From NCBI RefSeq assembly GCF_020618475.1, contig NZ_CP085339.1:496001-560000 (forward strand): a stretch of DNA of 64,000 nt, in the 5' to 3' direction. This DNA is from Haladaptatus halobius (GTDB lineage: Archaea; Halobacteriota; Halobacteria; Halobacteriales; Haladaptataceae). Position numbers and translations under genes: made by a program. The notes beneath the pieces were generated by a model. That model had not been told where the DNA came from and did not search any database. It worked only from the letters and a program-made list of their open reading frames with translations. Of this stretch, positions 19,189 through 28,672 are shown piece by piece. Each line of letters begins with the position of its first letter. Within the stretch, counting starts at the first letter, position 1.

Positions 19189-20298
19189 TCAGCCGCGGCG
19201 TAACCGGCTCCAGAGGCTCCGGATACCGCCGCTGATGCCGTTCTCAAAGAACATCACGACCGCCAGCAGGATGATTCCGAACACCAGCTGCCAGCGGGCC
19301 GCGAGCGCCGGGTACTGGTCGATGTACCACCGGAGGTACTCGTAGACGAACGCGCCCACGGTCGGGCCGAGGAACGAGTACGGCCCGCCGATGACGGTCA
19401 CCAGGACGGGCGTGGCCGAGAACGTCCAGTGGCCGATGCCGGGGACGACGCTGCTCTGCAACGGCGCCCACATCGTCCCGACGAGTCCGGTGAACATCGC
19501 GCTGACGACGAACGTCGCCCACGAGTGGCGCGTGACGTCGATGCCGATCGATCGGGCGCGCTCAGGGTTCTCCCGGATCGCCATACAGACCCGCCCGAAC
19601 GGCGACCGGACGACCCGCCAGAGGGCGTACACCGAGACGGCGAAGAAGAACAGAACCACGAAGTAGAACGCGAGGTAATCGTTGATGTTCATGAACGTGA
19701 ACGCGAGCCCGAAGAGGTTCACGTCGCCCATCGCCTGGAAGGAGACAGTAAGTCCGTCGTCCCCGTTCGTGGCGAGCAGTTCCCTGGCCGTCCCGTCAAG
19801 GCCGACGAGGCCGGCGAACTGTCCCGTGATGTCCTGGAGGAGCATAACGTACACCGCCATGCTGAACGACAGCGTGATCATCGCGAAGTATATCTCCTCC
19901 AGCCGGACGCTGAGGTAGCCGATGGGAATCGCCAGCAGCGTGGCGAACGCCACCCCCAGCAGGACGGCGAGCGCGAACGTCGCTAGCACGCTGGCGCCGC
20001 CGAACAGCTCCGGGAAGCCCAGCATCGGGCCGATGAGGTTGAACACCTTTGCCGTGGTGTACGCGGCGACCGCCAGGAACATCGCGTGCCCGAACGAGAG
20101 CAGTCCCGTGTAGCCGTACAGGAGGTTGAACGCCGTCCCGAAGATGGCGATCAGTAGCATGGTGATGAGCAACGAGGTCTCGACCGGTCCGAGGAACAGG
20201 GGTGCGCCGACCAGCGCAGCGGCGACGACGACGCCGGTGACGACGACCGGCAGGCTGCTGTCCCGGAAGCGGTCGCGTACTGTGTCTGTGTAACTCAT
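19189..20298 (-). CDS. livM: branched-chain amino-acid-type ABC transporter permease LivM
   Basis: A 369-residue membrane protein of the LivM type: long N-terminal helices, the GYTGLLSFGHAMFLAVAAY motif, and a loop AIRENPERARSIGIDVTRHS that contacts the ATPase. It pairs with LivH to form the channel of a branched-chain amino acid or short-chain acid/amide importer. It is read just after livJ (37 bp gap), while livHGF is on the opposite strand, so the operon is split around one divergent promoter. The length and motifs are normal. Confidence 0.92.
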   Translation of the reverse strand: MSYTDTVRDRFRDSSLPVVVTGVVVAAALVGAPLFLGPVETSLLITMLLIAIFGTAFNLLYGYTGLLSFGHAMFLAVAAYTTAKVFNLIGPMLGFPELFGGASVLATFALAVLLGVAFATLLAIPIGYLSVRLEEIYFAMITLSFSMAVYVMLLQDITGQFAGLVGLDGTARELLATNGDDGLTVSFQAMGDVNLFGLAFTFMNINDYLAFYFVVLFFFAVSVYALWRVVRSPFGRVCMAIRENPERARSIGIDVTRHSWATFVVSAMFTGLVGTMWAPLQSSVVPGIGHWTFSATPVLVTVIGGPYSFLGPTVGAFVYEYLRWYIDQYPALAARWQLVFGIILLAVVMFFENGISGGIRSLWSRLRRG

Positions 20299-20335
20299 AT
20301 TGGAGTAGTGTGGAACTGTGAAGAGCGATTTCCGC

Positions 20336-21682
20336 TCAGACGCCCGGCGGCAGGTTGGTGTTGGCCTTGTTCAGGAGGTTGGTGAGCGTCTTGCGGTTCG
20401 CGCTGACCGACTGGGAGGGCTGGAGGCCGACGCCGTCGTACGGGACGTCGTCCTTCTTGCTGGTGGTTCCGATGATGGTCGGCGCGTCGGCCTGGTGGGA
20501 GTTGGGGTCTATCTTGATCGACCCCCGCGGGTCGTCGGCGTACTTCATGCCCTCTAACTGGGAGATGATGTCGCCGGGGTTGGTACCGCCGGCGTTCTCC
20601 ATCGCCCGCTTGTACATCCAGAGCGCCGACCACGTGCTCGGTCCGGTGAACGACGGGATGCCGATGGTGTCGGTACCCTGGTACTCCTGGGTCCACGCGT
20701 CGAGGAAGTTCCGGTTGTTCTCGTTGTCGTACGTGGAGTGCCAGTACCACGAGGAGTAGTTGACCCCCTCGGGCATGGTGTTGCCGAGCGCCTGAAACAC
20801 CGTCGGGTCGGCTCCGAGCGTGTCGAAGACGTCGGTCGCCTGTTCGAACAGCCCCTGCTGAGTGGCCTGCTGGACGAAGGTGACCCCGTCGCCACCCCAG
20901 AACGAGGTGAACACCAGGTCGGGGTTCGCGTTGGTCACCGAGTTTATCTGGGGCGTCATGTCGCTCGCCCCCACCTCCGGGAACTGGCTCTCGACGTACT
21001 CGTAGTTGGCACCGAGCGCGTTCGAGAACGCCTTGAAGTACTCCCAGCACTGGTGGCCGTACGCGTAGTCCGGTCCGAGGTTGGCGACGCGCTTCACGTT
21101 GAGGTTCTCGTTGGCGTACCGCGCCATCGAGTACGTGTTGACGGCCGTGTTCGCGTTCGTCCGGAAGTGGACGGGCGTCCCCTGTGCATTGTCGCCGTAC
21201 GTGTCCTCGTCGTGTTCGGTGATGAACGGCGTCCCGATGTCGGTCAGCGTGAGCGGCACGCCCAGCTGGGCGACCGTCGGCGCGGTCGAGAGCGTCACGC
21301 CCGAGGAGGTCAGGCCGATCATTGCGGCGACCCTCTCACGCTGGACGAGGTCCCGGAAGTGCTGGTTCGCGGTGGCGGCGCTGTTCTCGTGGTCGCGAAC
21401 GATCAGCGTGACGTCGCGGCCGAGGATACCACCCGCTTCATTGATCTTCTTGACGGTAAGTCTCGCGGCGGCGACAGAGGCGGCGCCCAGCGACTGGCCG
21501 AGCCCCGATAGCAGGTACACCGCCCCGATCTTGATGGGATTGTTCTGCGCGCTCGCGGCACCTACCGCCCCCGTTAGCCCTGCCACGCCGGCCGTGCCCG
21601 CCGCACTGAGGTACGCACGCCGGTTCCACCCCGTCGATCCCATTTCCCCATCCCCGCCATGCGGATTGTTGTCAGGTGTCAT
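20336..21682 (-). CDS. Liv-type substrate-binding protein with Tat leader
   Basis: A 448-residue protein: NRRAYLSAAGTAGVAGLTGA is a twin-arginine export signal, followed by IKIGAVYLLSGLGQSLGAAS at the start of the periplasmic-binding fold (type I, LivJ/LivK, Peripla_BP_6). It would capture the substrate outside the cell for LivMHGF. Homologues bind branched-chain amino acids, urea/amides or aromatic acids; the ligase and lactonase nearby suggest an organic acid (inference). Confidence 0.9.
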   Translation of the reverse strand: MTPDNNPHGGDGEMGSTGWNRRAYLSAAGTAGVAGLTGAVGAASAQNNPIKIGAVYLLSGLGQSLGAASVAAARLTVKKINEAGGILGRDVTLIVRDHENSAATANQHFRDLVQRERVAAMIGLTSSGVTLSTAPTVAQLGVPLTLTDIGTPFITEHDEDTYGDNAQGTPVHFRTNANTAVNTYSMARYANENLNVKRVANLGPDYAYGHQCWEYFKAFSNALGANYEYVESQFPEVGASDMTPQINSVTNANPDLVFTSFWGGDGVTFVQQATQQGLFEQATDVFDTLGADPTVFQALGNTMPEGVNYSSWYWHSTYDNENNRNFLDAWTQEYQGTDTIGIPSFTGPSTWSALWMYKRAMENAGGTNPGDIISQLEGMKYADDPRGSIKIDPNSHQADAPTIIGTTSKKDDVPYDGVGLQPSQSVSANRKTLTNLLNKANTNLPPGV

Positions 21683-21711
21683 GAACCCACAAATCCGTAA
21701 CGATAGAATCA

Positions 21712-21721
21712 GACATATACC
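21712..21721 (-). promoter_or_regulatory. TATA-like element for livJ-livM
   Basis: On the minus strand GGTATATGTC is centred about 34 bp before the livJ ATG (21682), the spacing of a short-leader archaeal promoter. The 200-bp gap to livH is the divergent control region of the whole transporter. Confidence 0.4.
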
Positions 21722-21899
21722 TTCGCATGAGTACGAGGGGGAACCGCTCGCTATTCTATTCGTTAATCCGGGATACTTTTACTTCTTTAGGGGTACTCAT
21801 CCAAGTTCCTTAGAAATAAAATAGTATCGGGGCATATTCTCATGACTCTCTCCCGATATCGGCGAAACGCTTAATCTCGTTGTTATGGTGGTATGTGAT

Positions 21900-22811
21900 A
21901 TGGTAAACATTGGCTTACTCGCCGATCAGGTTATCACGGGCCTCAGCATCGGAGCACAGCTGTTTCTCGTCGCTATCGGGTTGAGCCTCATCTTCGGCGT
22001 CCTCGACGTGCTCAACTTCGCGCACGGCGCGCTGTACATGATCGGGGCGTACGTCGCCGTGATACTGGTCAAGGGTAGCGATGTGTTCGGCGTACACGTT
22101 CCGACCCTCGGTTTCTGGCCCGGGACCGTGGCCGCCCTGATCGTCGTCGGACTCCTCGGCACGATAATCGAGGTTGGGTTCATCCGCAGGCTCTACGGCC
22201 GTCAGGAGGAGGTGCTCGACCAGCTGCTCCTGACGTTCGCGTTCGTGCTGATACTCACCGACCTTACGAGGGTCGTTTTCGGCACCGGACAGTTCGTCAT
22301 CTCACCGCCGGCAGGGCTTCAGGGAAGCGTCCAGTTCACGAGTTCGCTCGCAGTCCCGACCTACCGCGCGTTTCTGATTCTCACGTCGGTGGCCGTGTTC
22401 GCCGGGTTGCTCGCCGTCCTCCGGCTCACCAACGTCGGGCGCCTGGTCCGGGCGACCGCGAGCGACCGAGACATGGCTCGACTGCTTGGAATCGATGTTT
22501 CCCGGCTGTACACCGGCGTGTTCTTCGTCGGGTGCGTCCTAGCCGGTCTCGGCGGGGCGCTCGCGTCCCCCGTCGGCGCAGTCAGTCCAGCGCTCGGCGA
22601 TCAGGTCATCATCAACGCGTTCGTCGTCGTGGTCATCGGTGGCCTCGGTTCGTTCACCGGCGCGTTCGTCGGCGCGTACGTCATCGGCGTACTCATCGCC
22701 GTCGGGAGCATCGTCATCGCGGGCGCGGGCCAGCTACTCCCGTTCCTCGCGATGATCGCCGTGCTCGTGCTCAAACCGCAGGGGCTGTTCGGGGCCGGGG
22801 AGGGGGCGTGA
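21900..22811 (+). CDS. livH: branched-chain amino-acid-type ABC transporter permease LivH
   Basis: A LivH-type permease (303 residues from ATG 21900; an ATG at 21885 adds five residues). Diagnostic stretches are FGVLDVLNFAHGALYMIGAY near the N-terminus, the EAA-like loop ATASDRDMARLLGIDVSRLY, and the last helix ending LVLKPQGLFG. It forms the heterodimeric pore with LivM. The stop is 1 bp from the GTG of livG, so H, G and F are one transcript. Confidence 0.92.
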   Translation: MVNIGLLADQVITGLSIGAQLFLVAIGLSLIFGVLDVLNFAHGALYMIGAYVAVILVKGSDVFGVHVPTLGFWPGTVAALIVVGLLGTIIEVGFIRRLYGRQEEVLDQLLLTFAFVLILTDLTRVVFGTGQFVISPPAGLQGSVQFTSSLAVPTYRAFLILTSVAVFAGLLAVLRLTNVGRLVRATASDRDMARLLGIDVSRLYTGVFFVGCVLAGLGGALASPVGAVSPALGDQVIINAFVVVVIGGLGSFTGAFVGAYVIGVLIAVGSIVIAGAGQLLPFLAMIAVLVLKPQGLFGAGEGA

Positions 22812-22812
22812 C

Positions 22813-23667
22813 GTGGCGACCGTGCTTAAGACCGCGAACCTGACGCGGGAGTTCGGCGCGCTCGTCGCCGTTGACGACGTGAGCGTGACGATAAACGACG
22901 CGGACATCACCAGCATCATAGGCCCCAACGGCGCGGGGAAGACCACCTTCTACAACCTGCTCGCCGGCCAGCTGGTGCCCACGGAGGGACGCATCGCCAT
23001 CCGGCCTCGACGGGGGGACTCCGTCACCGATGGCGGGACTGCGACCGACGCGACCGGCGAGAATCCCGGAACCGCGACCGACACGAGAGCCACCACAGGC
23101 GACGGACTGGTCGACGTGACGGGGATGGAGCCGTTCGAGATCAACCGGCTCGGACTCGCGCGGGCGTTCCAGATCAACAACGTCTTCGAGCGCCTGACGG
23201 TGCTGGAGAACGTCCGCATCTCCCGGATTAGCCGCGACGGCCGGACCCTCGACGTCACCTCGGTCGCCGCCAGCGACGACGAGCTCAACGCGGAGGCCCG
23301 ACGCGTGCTCGAACTGACGGGCCTCGAAGAGGTGGCCGACACCCGGTGTGCGAACCTTTCTCACGGCGACGTGCGGAAGGTGGAGATCGCGCTGGCGCTG
23401 GGCACCGACCCGTCGGTCGTCCTGCTGGACGAACCGACCGCGGGGATGAACGCGACCGAGACCCGCCGGATGGTCGATCTCATCGACGATCTGAACGACG
23501 ACACCGACACGACGTTCGTCGTCACCGAACACGACATGGAGGTCGTCCTCGGCATCTCGGACCGCATCCTCGTGTTCGACAGCGGTCGGCTCATCGCGGA
23601 CGGCACCCCTGACGAGGTGATGGCCGACGAGCGCGTCCGCGAGGCCTACCTTGGTGGTGAGGGGTGA
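22813..23667 (+). CDS. livG: Liv ABC transporter ATPase LivG
   Basis: A 284-residue protein with a GTG start preceded by a G-rich ribosome-binding stretch. Walker A GPNGAGKTT (38-46), Q-loop in ARAFQ (about 120), signature LSHGDVRKVE, Walker B VVLLDEPTAGMN and the H-loop TEHDMEVV are all present. Oddity: residues 65-98 carry a Gly/Thr/Asp-rich low-complexity insertion between the first beta sheet and the Q-loop that standard LivG lacks. It overlaps livF by one base. Confidence 0.92.
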   Translation: MATVLKTANLTREFGALVAVDDVSVTINDADITSIIGPNGAGKTTFYNLLAGQLVPTEGRIAIRPRRGDSVTDGGTATDATGENPGTATDTRATTGDGLVDVTGMEPFEINRLGLARAFQINNVFERLTVLENVRISRISRDGRTLDVTSVAASDDELNAEARRVLELTGLEEVADTRCANLSHGDVRKVEIALALGTDPSVVLLDEPTAGMNATETRRMVDLIDDLNDDTDTTFVVTEHDMEVVLGISDRILVFDSGRLIADGTPDEVMADERVREAYLGGEG

Positions 23668-24383
23668 TGGCTCTCCTGGAGATGCAAGATGTGAACGTCT
23701 ACTACGGCAACAGCCACGTGCTGTTCGACCTCTCGCTCGACGTCGCGGAGAACGAGGTCGTCGTCTTGCTCGGTCGCAACGGCGCCGGCAAGACGACCAC
23801 GCTCCGGAGCATCGTCGGCACCGTGCCGCGCCGCGAGGGGCGCATCACCTTCCGCGGCACCGACATCGTCGACGCTCCGGTCAACAGGATCAGCCGAATG
23901 GGCGTCAAGCTCGTCCCGGAGGATCGTCGGATATTCCCGACGCTGACCGTCCACGAGAACCTGCAGGTCGCGGCCGAGACCGCCGTCGACCCCAGGCCGG
24001 TCGAGGAGATATACGAGATATTCCCGACGCTCGACGACCTCCGGAAAAGCCGAGGCCGGGCTCTCTCGGGCGGCGAACAGCAGATGCTCTCGGTCGGCCG
24101 CGCGCTCGTCCAGAACCCGGATCTCCTGTTGCTGGACGAGCCGACGGAGGGGCTCGCACCGGTCATCGTCGAGGACTTGCAGCGGGTGTTCCGTGAGATC
24201 GTCCGGAAGGACGTGACCGTCCTTCTGACCGAGCAGAACGTCCGGTTCGCGCTGGATCTCGCCGAGCGCGCCTACGTCATCGAGAAGGGTTCGAACGTCT
24301 GGGAGGGGAGCGTCCCCGAACTCCGCGAGCGCGACGACCTGCTGGAGGAGTACCTCTCGGTCTCGGTCGCCGAATCCGACTGA
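23667..24383 (+). CDS. livF: Liv ABC transporter ATPase LivF
   Basis: A 238-residue protein from the ATG overlapping the livG stop (TGATG); a GTG one codon earlier is also possible. Walker A GRNGAGKTT, signature LSGGEQQML, Walker B LLLLDEPTEGLAP and the LivF-typical ending VWEGSVPELRERDD are present. With LivG it powers uptake through LivHM. It is the last gene of the plus-strand operon and converges on the MFS gene. Confidence 0.93.
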   Translation: MALLEMQDVNVYYGNSHVLFDLSLDVAENEVVVLLGRNGAGKTTTLRSIVGTVPRREGRITFRGTDIVDAPVNRISRMGVKLVPEDRRIFPTLTVHENLQVAAETAVDPRPVEEIYEIFPTLDDLRKSRGRALSGGEQQMLSVGRALVQNPDLLLLDEPTEGLAPVIVEDLQRVFREIVRKDVTVLLTEQNVRFALDLAERAYVIEKGSNVWEGSVPELRERDDLLEEYLSVSVAESD

Positions 24384-24422
24384 CCGGGTGCGGCGAACGG
24401 TTCGGCTCTGACGGGACTCCTA

Positions 24423-25667
24423 TTACGAACGTTCCCCGAGCTCGCCCTGAAGCCATGCGGAGCCCGCGACGAGCCCGACACCGGCGAGTCCGACGACGCC
24501 AGTCGTGAAAAAGACGGGCGTGTAAGTGCCGAACCGGTCGAATCCGAAGCCGGCCGCGAACGGTCCGAGCAGTCCGGGAACCGCGAAGGAGAGCGAGACG
24601 AGGCCGAACAGCGTGTTGAGATTACGGTCGCCGAAGAGATCCGCGAGCACGGAGGACAAGAGCGCGCCGGTGCCGCCGTAGTCGACGCCAAAGAATACCG
24701 CGATAGAGAGCAGCACCAGCGGCGCGCTCGCCAGCGGGAGTACGCACAATGCCAGCGCCATCGCGGCCCCGCAGACGACGAAGACAGCCAGTCGACCCAG
24801 ACGGTCGGCGACTCCACCTACGGCGAGGCGGGTGACGGCCGTCGTGCCACCGATGACGCTGAGCGCGAGCACGCCCGTCTTTCGGATGCCCTGCTCTGCG
24901 GCGTAGTTGACGAGGTGGTTGAGCAGGACGTACAGCGTCACGTACATCAGCACATAGCCGCCGAAGAGGAGTAGGAAAGCGCGGCTCATGGCGGCTTCGC
25001 GGACGACGCGCAACTGATCGCGCCAGCCGTCGTCCGACTCCGGGCGCCCGTCAGGGAACTCGGCATCGACGGCGGCATCGACGTGTGCAGGGTTGTCAGC
25101 TATCAGTAGTGCGGTGAGGAGCAACACGAGCGCGAGACCGCCCCCGAGCAGGGGAAACGCCCCCCGCCAGCCGATTCGAGTGACGAGGATGGAGGCCGTC
25201 GGCGCGATGACGACCATGCCGACTCCGAGGCCAGCGCTCGCGAGCGCGGTCGCCATGCCGCGCCTGCGCTGGAACCACCGAGGGGGCGTCGCGTAGCCGA
25301 CGACGAATGCGAGGCTCATTCCGGCCCCCGTTACGATGCTGTAGGTCAGGACGAGCACCGGGAGGCTCCCGACAATCATGCCGCCACCTAGAAGTGCGGC
25401 GGCGAGCACTAATCCATGTCGGGGGGCGAGCCACTCCACGAGGCCGCCCATCGGCGCCGCGGCGGTGTAGAGGACGAACAGTTGGGCCCCGAAGATCAGC
25501 GAGGTGTGCGCCGTCGAGACGGTGAACGTCGAGGCCAGCGGGTCGAGATAGACGCCAAAGGAGTACGTCATCCCGAAGACGACGCCGGTGACGAGGAAAC
25601 ACGCCGCTACGACGACCCATCCATAGTAGAAATTTCCGACGGCGAGCCGAGTCCGAATGCGAATCAT
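24423..25667 (-). CDS. MFS transporter, monocarboxylate/oxalate-formate type
   Basis: A 414-residue, 12-helix carrier. The start FYYGWVVVAACFLVTGVVFG and MTYSFGVYLDPLASTF match the OFA/MCT branch that carries organic acids. The start is taken as ATG 25667 (an earlier one exists at 25697). It lies about 45 bp downstream of the acyl-CoA ligase on the same strand, so an acid uptake-plus-activation pair is likely. Confidence 0.85.
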   Translation of the reverse strand: MIRIRTRLAVGNFYYGWVVVAACFLVTGVVFGMTYSFGVYLDPLASTFTVSTAHTSLIFGAQLFVLYTAAAPMGGLVEWLAPRHGLVLAAALLGGGMIVGSLPVLVLTYSIVTGAGMSLAFVVGYATPPRWFQRRRGMATALASAGLGVGMVVIAPTASILVTRIGWRGAFPLLGGGLALVLLLTALLIADNPAHVDAAVDAEFPDGRPESDDGWRDQLRVVREAAMSRAFLLLFGGYVLMYVTLYVLLNHLVNYAAEQGIRKTGVLALSVIGGTTAVTRLAVGGVADRLGRLAVFVVCGAAMALALCVLPLASAPLVLLSIAVFFGVDYGGTGALLSSVLADLFGDRNLNTLFGLVSLSFAVPGLLGPFAAGFGFDRFGTYTPVFFTTGVVGLAGVGLVAGSAWLQGELGERS

Positions 25668-25712
25668 TGTGATTTTATCCGCGGATGGCGCTTTCAACGG
25701 GGGCGAGCCACC

Positions 25713-27374
25713 CTACGCCCCGATCTCGCGGTCCCGGAGCTTGCGGCGCTGAATCTTGCCCGTCGTGGTCTGCGGAAGCTCCTCGACGAACTCGATTTCG
25801 CGGGGGTACTCGTACTTGGCGAGGTCGTCGCTGACGAGAGCCCGAATCTCCGCGCGGAGGTCGTCGTCACCCTCGACGCCACTCACCGGCTGGATGAACG
25901 CCTTTATGATTTCGCCGCGGGTCTCGTCGGGTATCCCGACGACGCCGACCTGCTCGACGTCGGGGTGTTCGAGGATGGCGCTCTCGACCTCGCCCGGCCC
26001 GACGCGGTAGCCGGCTGTGATTATGAGGTCGTCGTCGCGAGCCTTGAACCAGACGTAGCCGTCGTCGTCGCGGGAGCCGAGGTCCCCGGTCAGGTGCCAC
26101 TCTGCGCCGTCGGGCCCGGTGACGCTGGCGCTCTCGGTCTTCTCCGGTCGATTCCAGTACCCCTCAAAGACGACTGGGTCGTCGTCGCGTTCGACCGCTA
26201 TCATCCCCACGTCGCCCTGCGGGAGGCGCTCGCCGGTCTCCGGATCGACGACGGCCACCTCGTGACCGGGGACGGACTTGCCCATGCTCCCCGGCCGCGC
26301 CTCGAACCACTGCCGGCAGTTGGCCACGAGCAGGTTGGCCTCGGTCTGTCCGTACAGTTCGTCGACGGTGACGCCCGACAGCGCCCCGTCGGCCCAGTCG
26401 AGAATCTCGGGCGTCAGCGGTTCGCCGCCGGAACAGATGGCCTTCAAGTCGAGGTCGTACCGGTCGGCGGGGTCGTCGACCTCCATCATCATCCGAATGG
26501 CCGTCGGCGGGAGGAACGCGTCCGTGACGTCGAACTCCGTCAGCAGCTCGTAGGCTGTCTCGACGTCGAACTTCCCCACCGGGTAGCCGACGACCGGGCG
26601 GCCGTGATGCCACGCCGGGAAGACGAGGTCTCCGAGCGCGCCAATCCACGCCCAGTCGGCGGGCGTCCAGAACACGGATTCCTCGACGTCCAGCTCGAAG
26701 TACATGTAGAACGCCGGGCAGTGACCCAGCCAGACCCCGTGGGCGTGAAGGACGCCTTTCGGCGGGCCGGTCGAACCGCTGGTATACATGATGATCGCCG
26801 GAGTGTCTGTGTCGGTCTCGGCGATATCGAACTCAGTCGACTGGTCATTGTGGACGGACTCGAACGATTCGACATCCGCCGGCGGGTCGTCCTCGTCAAC
26901 GGAGATGACGTGCTCGAGGTCTGGGCAGTAGTCGCGAACTTCCTGGACCGTATCGAGAACTTCCTCGTCGGCAACGACGGCGGTCGCCCCCGAATCCCTG
27001 AGGCGATACCGGAGTGCGTCGCCCCCGAACAGGACCGATAACGGCAGAGAGATGGCACCTAGTTTCCAACATGCGAGATGCGTTATCGGGTTAGCTGGTT
27101 TCTGTGGGACGACGACCGCCACGCAGTCTCCACGTTCGACGCCACGGTGGGATAGACTGCGGGCGAACGCGTCTGTGAGGTCATCAAGATCACGGAACGT
27201 GTAAGTCTCTCGCGACCCGTCGGGATAAGCCTGATACAGTGCGGGTCGGTCCGGGTCCTCGTGCTTGCGCAGCAGATCGTGGGCAATGTTGTAATCGGCT
27301 GGTATCTGGTCCCACGAGAACACATTTCTGGCTTGCTCGTAGGATTCAGCATCGAGTGTTATACGCCACGGCAT
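25713..27374 (-). CDS. AMP-forming acyl-CoA synthetase
   Basis: A 553-residue ANL-superfamily ligase of full length. The P-loop-like motif IIMYTSGSTGPPKGVLHAHG is at about 194-212, then VDELYGQTE, the hinge VWFKARDDDLIITAGYRVGP, and the catalytic lysine in TTTGKIQRRKLR (about 540). It activates a carboxylic acid to acyl-AMP and then acyl-CoA. The overall form is that of acetyl/propionyl- to medium-chain ligases; the chain length cannot be set by eye. It leads the MFS gene. Intact, unlike the two ligase scraps at the block edges. Confidence 0.92.
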   Translation of the reverse strand: MPWRITLDAESYEQARNVFSWDQIPADYNIAHDLLRKHEDPDRPALYQAYPDGSRETYTFRDLDDLTDAFARSLSHRGVERGDCVAVVVPQKPANPITHLACWKLGAISLPLSVLFGGDALRYRLRDSGATAVVADEEVLDTVQEVRDYCPDLEHVISVDEDDPPADVESFESVHNDQSTEFDIAETDTDTPAIIMYTSGSTGPPKGVLHAHGVWLGHCPAFYMYFELDVEESVFWTPADWAWIGALGDLVFPAWHHGRPVVGYPVGKFDVETAYELLTEFDVTDAFLPPTAIRMMMEVDDPADRYDLDLKAICSGGEPLTPEILDWADGALSGVTVDELYGQTEANLLVANCRQWFEARPGSMGKSVPGHEVAVVDPETGERLPQGDVGMIAVERDDDPVVFEGYWNRPEKTESASVTGPDGAEWHLTGDLGSRDDDGYVWFKARDDDLIITAGYRVGPGEVESAILEHPDVEQVGVVGIPDETRGEIIKAFIQPVSGVEGDDDLRAEIRALVSDDLAKYEYPREIEFVEELPQTTTGKIQRRKLRDREIGA

Positions 27375-27519
27375 GGCATTACTCTCAGTCTCCGAAACAG
27401 ATTACAACAAGAATAGTATAAAGAGTGGTGGTTGATGGCATTGAGCGCGGACCAGCTAACCGAAGTTCTCGCGATGCTGACGGGAATACCAGGACCGAGG
27501 GGATGTATTGGCGCGCTAG

Positions 27520-27690
27520 TCACCTGGCTGTCCACCCGCCGTTAACGGTGAGGCATTCGCCGGTGACGAACGAGGCGGCGTCGCTGGTCAGGAAGACGGT
27601 GGGACCGGCGATCTCCTCCGGGTCGGCGAACCGGCCAAGCGGGGTCCGGTTGGGGATTGACTGCCGGAGGCGTAGATTAGCAACTCAATT
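27520..27690 (-). pseudogene. short-chain dehydrogenase C-terminal remnant
   Basis: Reads RQSIPNRTPLGRFADPEEIA, then GPTVFLTSDAASFVTGECLT and VNGGW before a TGA. This is the conserved tail of a FabG-like SDR oxidoreductase. The cofactor and catalytic parts are deleted. Confidence 0.75.
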
Positions 27691-27777
27691 GACGTTGTTG
27701 TCCACTCCCCCAGACGTTGCTTTATACTATTGTCTGCCCATCTATCCACCGATCGAAGAAATCTCCTCGATCCAATC

Positions 27778-27900
27778 ATGGAACCCCGAATCACCGTCAT
27801 TACATTAGGAGTCAACGATCTGTATAAGTCAGTCACATTTTACCGAGATGGATTGGGCTGACTGAGACTGGAAACAAAATGGAGTGATAGTAAAGAATTA
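27778..27900 (+). pseudogene. VOC (glyoxalase-like) protein N-terminal remnant
   Basis: MEPRITVITLGVNDLYKSVT followed by FYRDGLG is the first beta-alpha unit of a vicinal-oxygen-chelate protein. A TGA interrupts it directly after the GLG turn, and the continuation is degraded. Confidence 0.65.
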
Positions 27901-27970
27901 TTCACTCTGATCGCCATCTCTTTGATAGACAGTATTCGTTGTACAATATATCTACTTCCGTGGAAATGTA

Positions 27971-28555
27971 TTATGGATTGCCAGTGAGTAGCTCTACTAT
28001 TTCTCTGGAAGCAGCGGGTTCTGTCGCGACAAGCAAATTCATCCCTGGCTTGGGCATTGTCGCAGGGCTGACCACCGTTTTTTCATCCATATCTACAACA
28101 ATTGAGCATCCATCCGGCACTGCAATGTCTCGAATAGCTTTCCCAACAACCGGTGCATCCTCTGTCACCTGTATTTGCAAGAGGTCAATAATACCAGTAA
28201 GTTCATCCACAGCGTCCGGAAGGCTTCCTCCTGTAATCGTACTCACGGTTGCGAGTGCGCTCGGTGAATCAACCCGGAGGACAGTTCTCACGCCTTCCAT
28301 CTTCGAAGCGACCAAACAGACTGCTAAATTACTGCTAATATCGTCAGTGAGACCAGCAACGTCATCAACAGAAGCTAGGCCGGCATTTCCAAGGATTTCA
28401 GGATCGTCAGCCTCTCCATGAAGAACCGTACTGAATCCAGCTTCAATAAGCAAGTCACATCGTGTTTGATCGCGTTCGATGATGGTGAGATTGTGTCCCT
28501 GTTTAGCTAATTGTTCTGCGGTATAATATCCGACGTGCCCTCCCCCTAGAGGTGG
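27971..28555 (-). pseudogene. TrkA-type NAD-binding K+ channel regulator, start codon lost
   Basis: From 28549 the frame reads LGGGHVGYYTAEQLAKQGHN, then LTIIERDQTRCDLLIEAG: the Rossmann GxGxxG region and first strand-end acidic residue of a TrkA-N domain, followed by a TrkA-C-like domain (CSIVVDMDEKTVVSP). An in-frame TGA lies just upstream of the glycine motif and no start codon remains. TrkA proteins gate potassium uptake in response to NADH or nucleotides. A TTG at 28453 could start only a truncated form. Confidence 0.7.
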
Positions 28556-28616
28556 TCACACCGCCCGTCGGCGTTGACCGCTGCTCAAACCAGTCATCCG
28601 AGGAAAATAATAGTTA

Positions 28617-28629
28617 TTTATATATAATC
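28617..28629 (+). promoter_or_regulatory. TATA box of the lactonase-dehydrogenase operon
   Basis: TTTATATATAATC about 45-55 bp upstream of ATG 28673 predicts a transcription start near 28650 and a leader of about 20 nt. Confidence 0.5.
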
Positions 28630-28672
28630 ACGGGTGAGATACGCTCTTGTTGACTGACGTGAATGATTAACC

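Noticed and set aside
18966..19247. 93-residue minus-strand frame next to livM
   Set aside because: No domain, Arg-rich, overlaps the livM end and the ligase remnant; treated as chance or debris.
20738..21824. Long plus-strand frames across the substrate-binding protein gene
   Set aside because: Shadow frames of the livJ-type gene; Arg/Val-rich with no domain.
25416..27041. 541-residue open frame on the plus strand
   Set aside because: It is antisense to the acyl-CoA ligase and MFS genes in GC-rich DNA, where long shadow frames are expected; the ligase has all family motifs.
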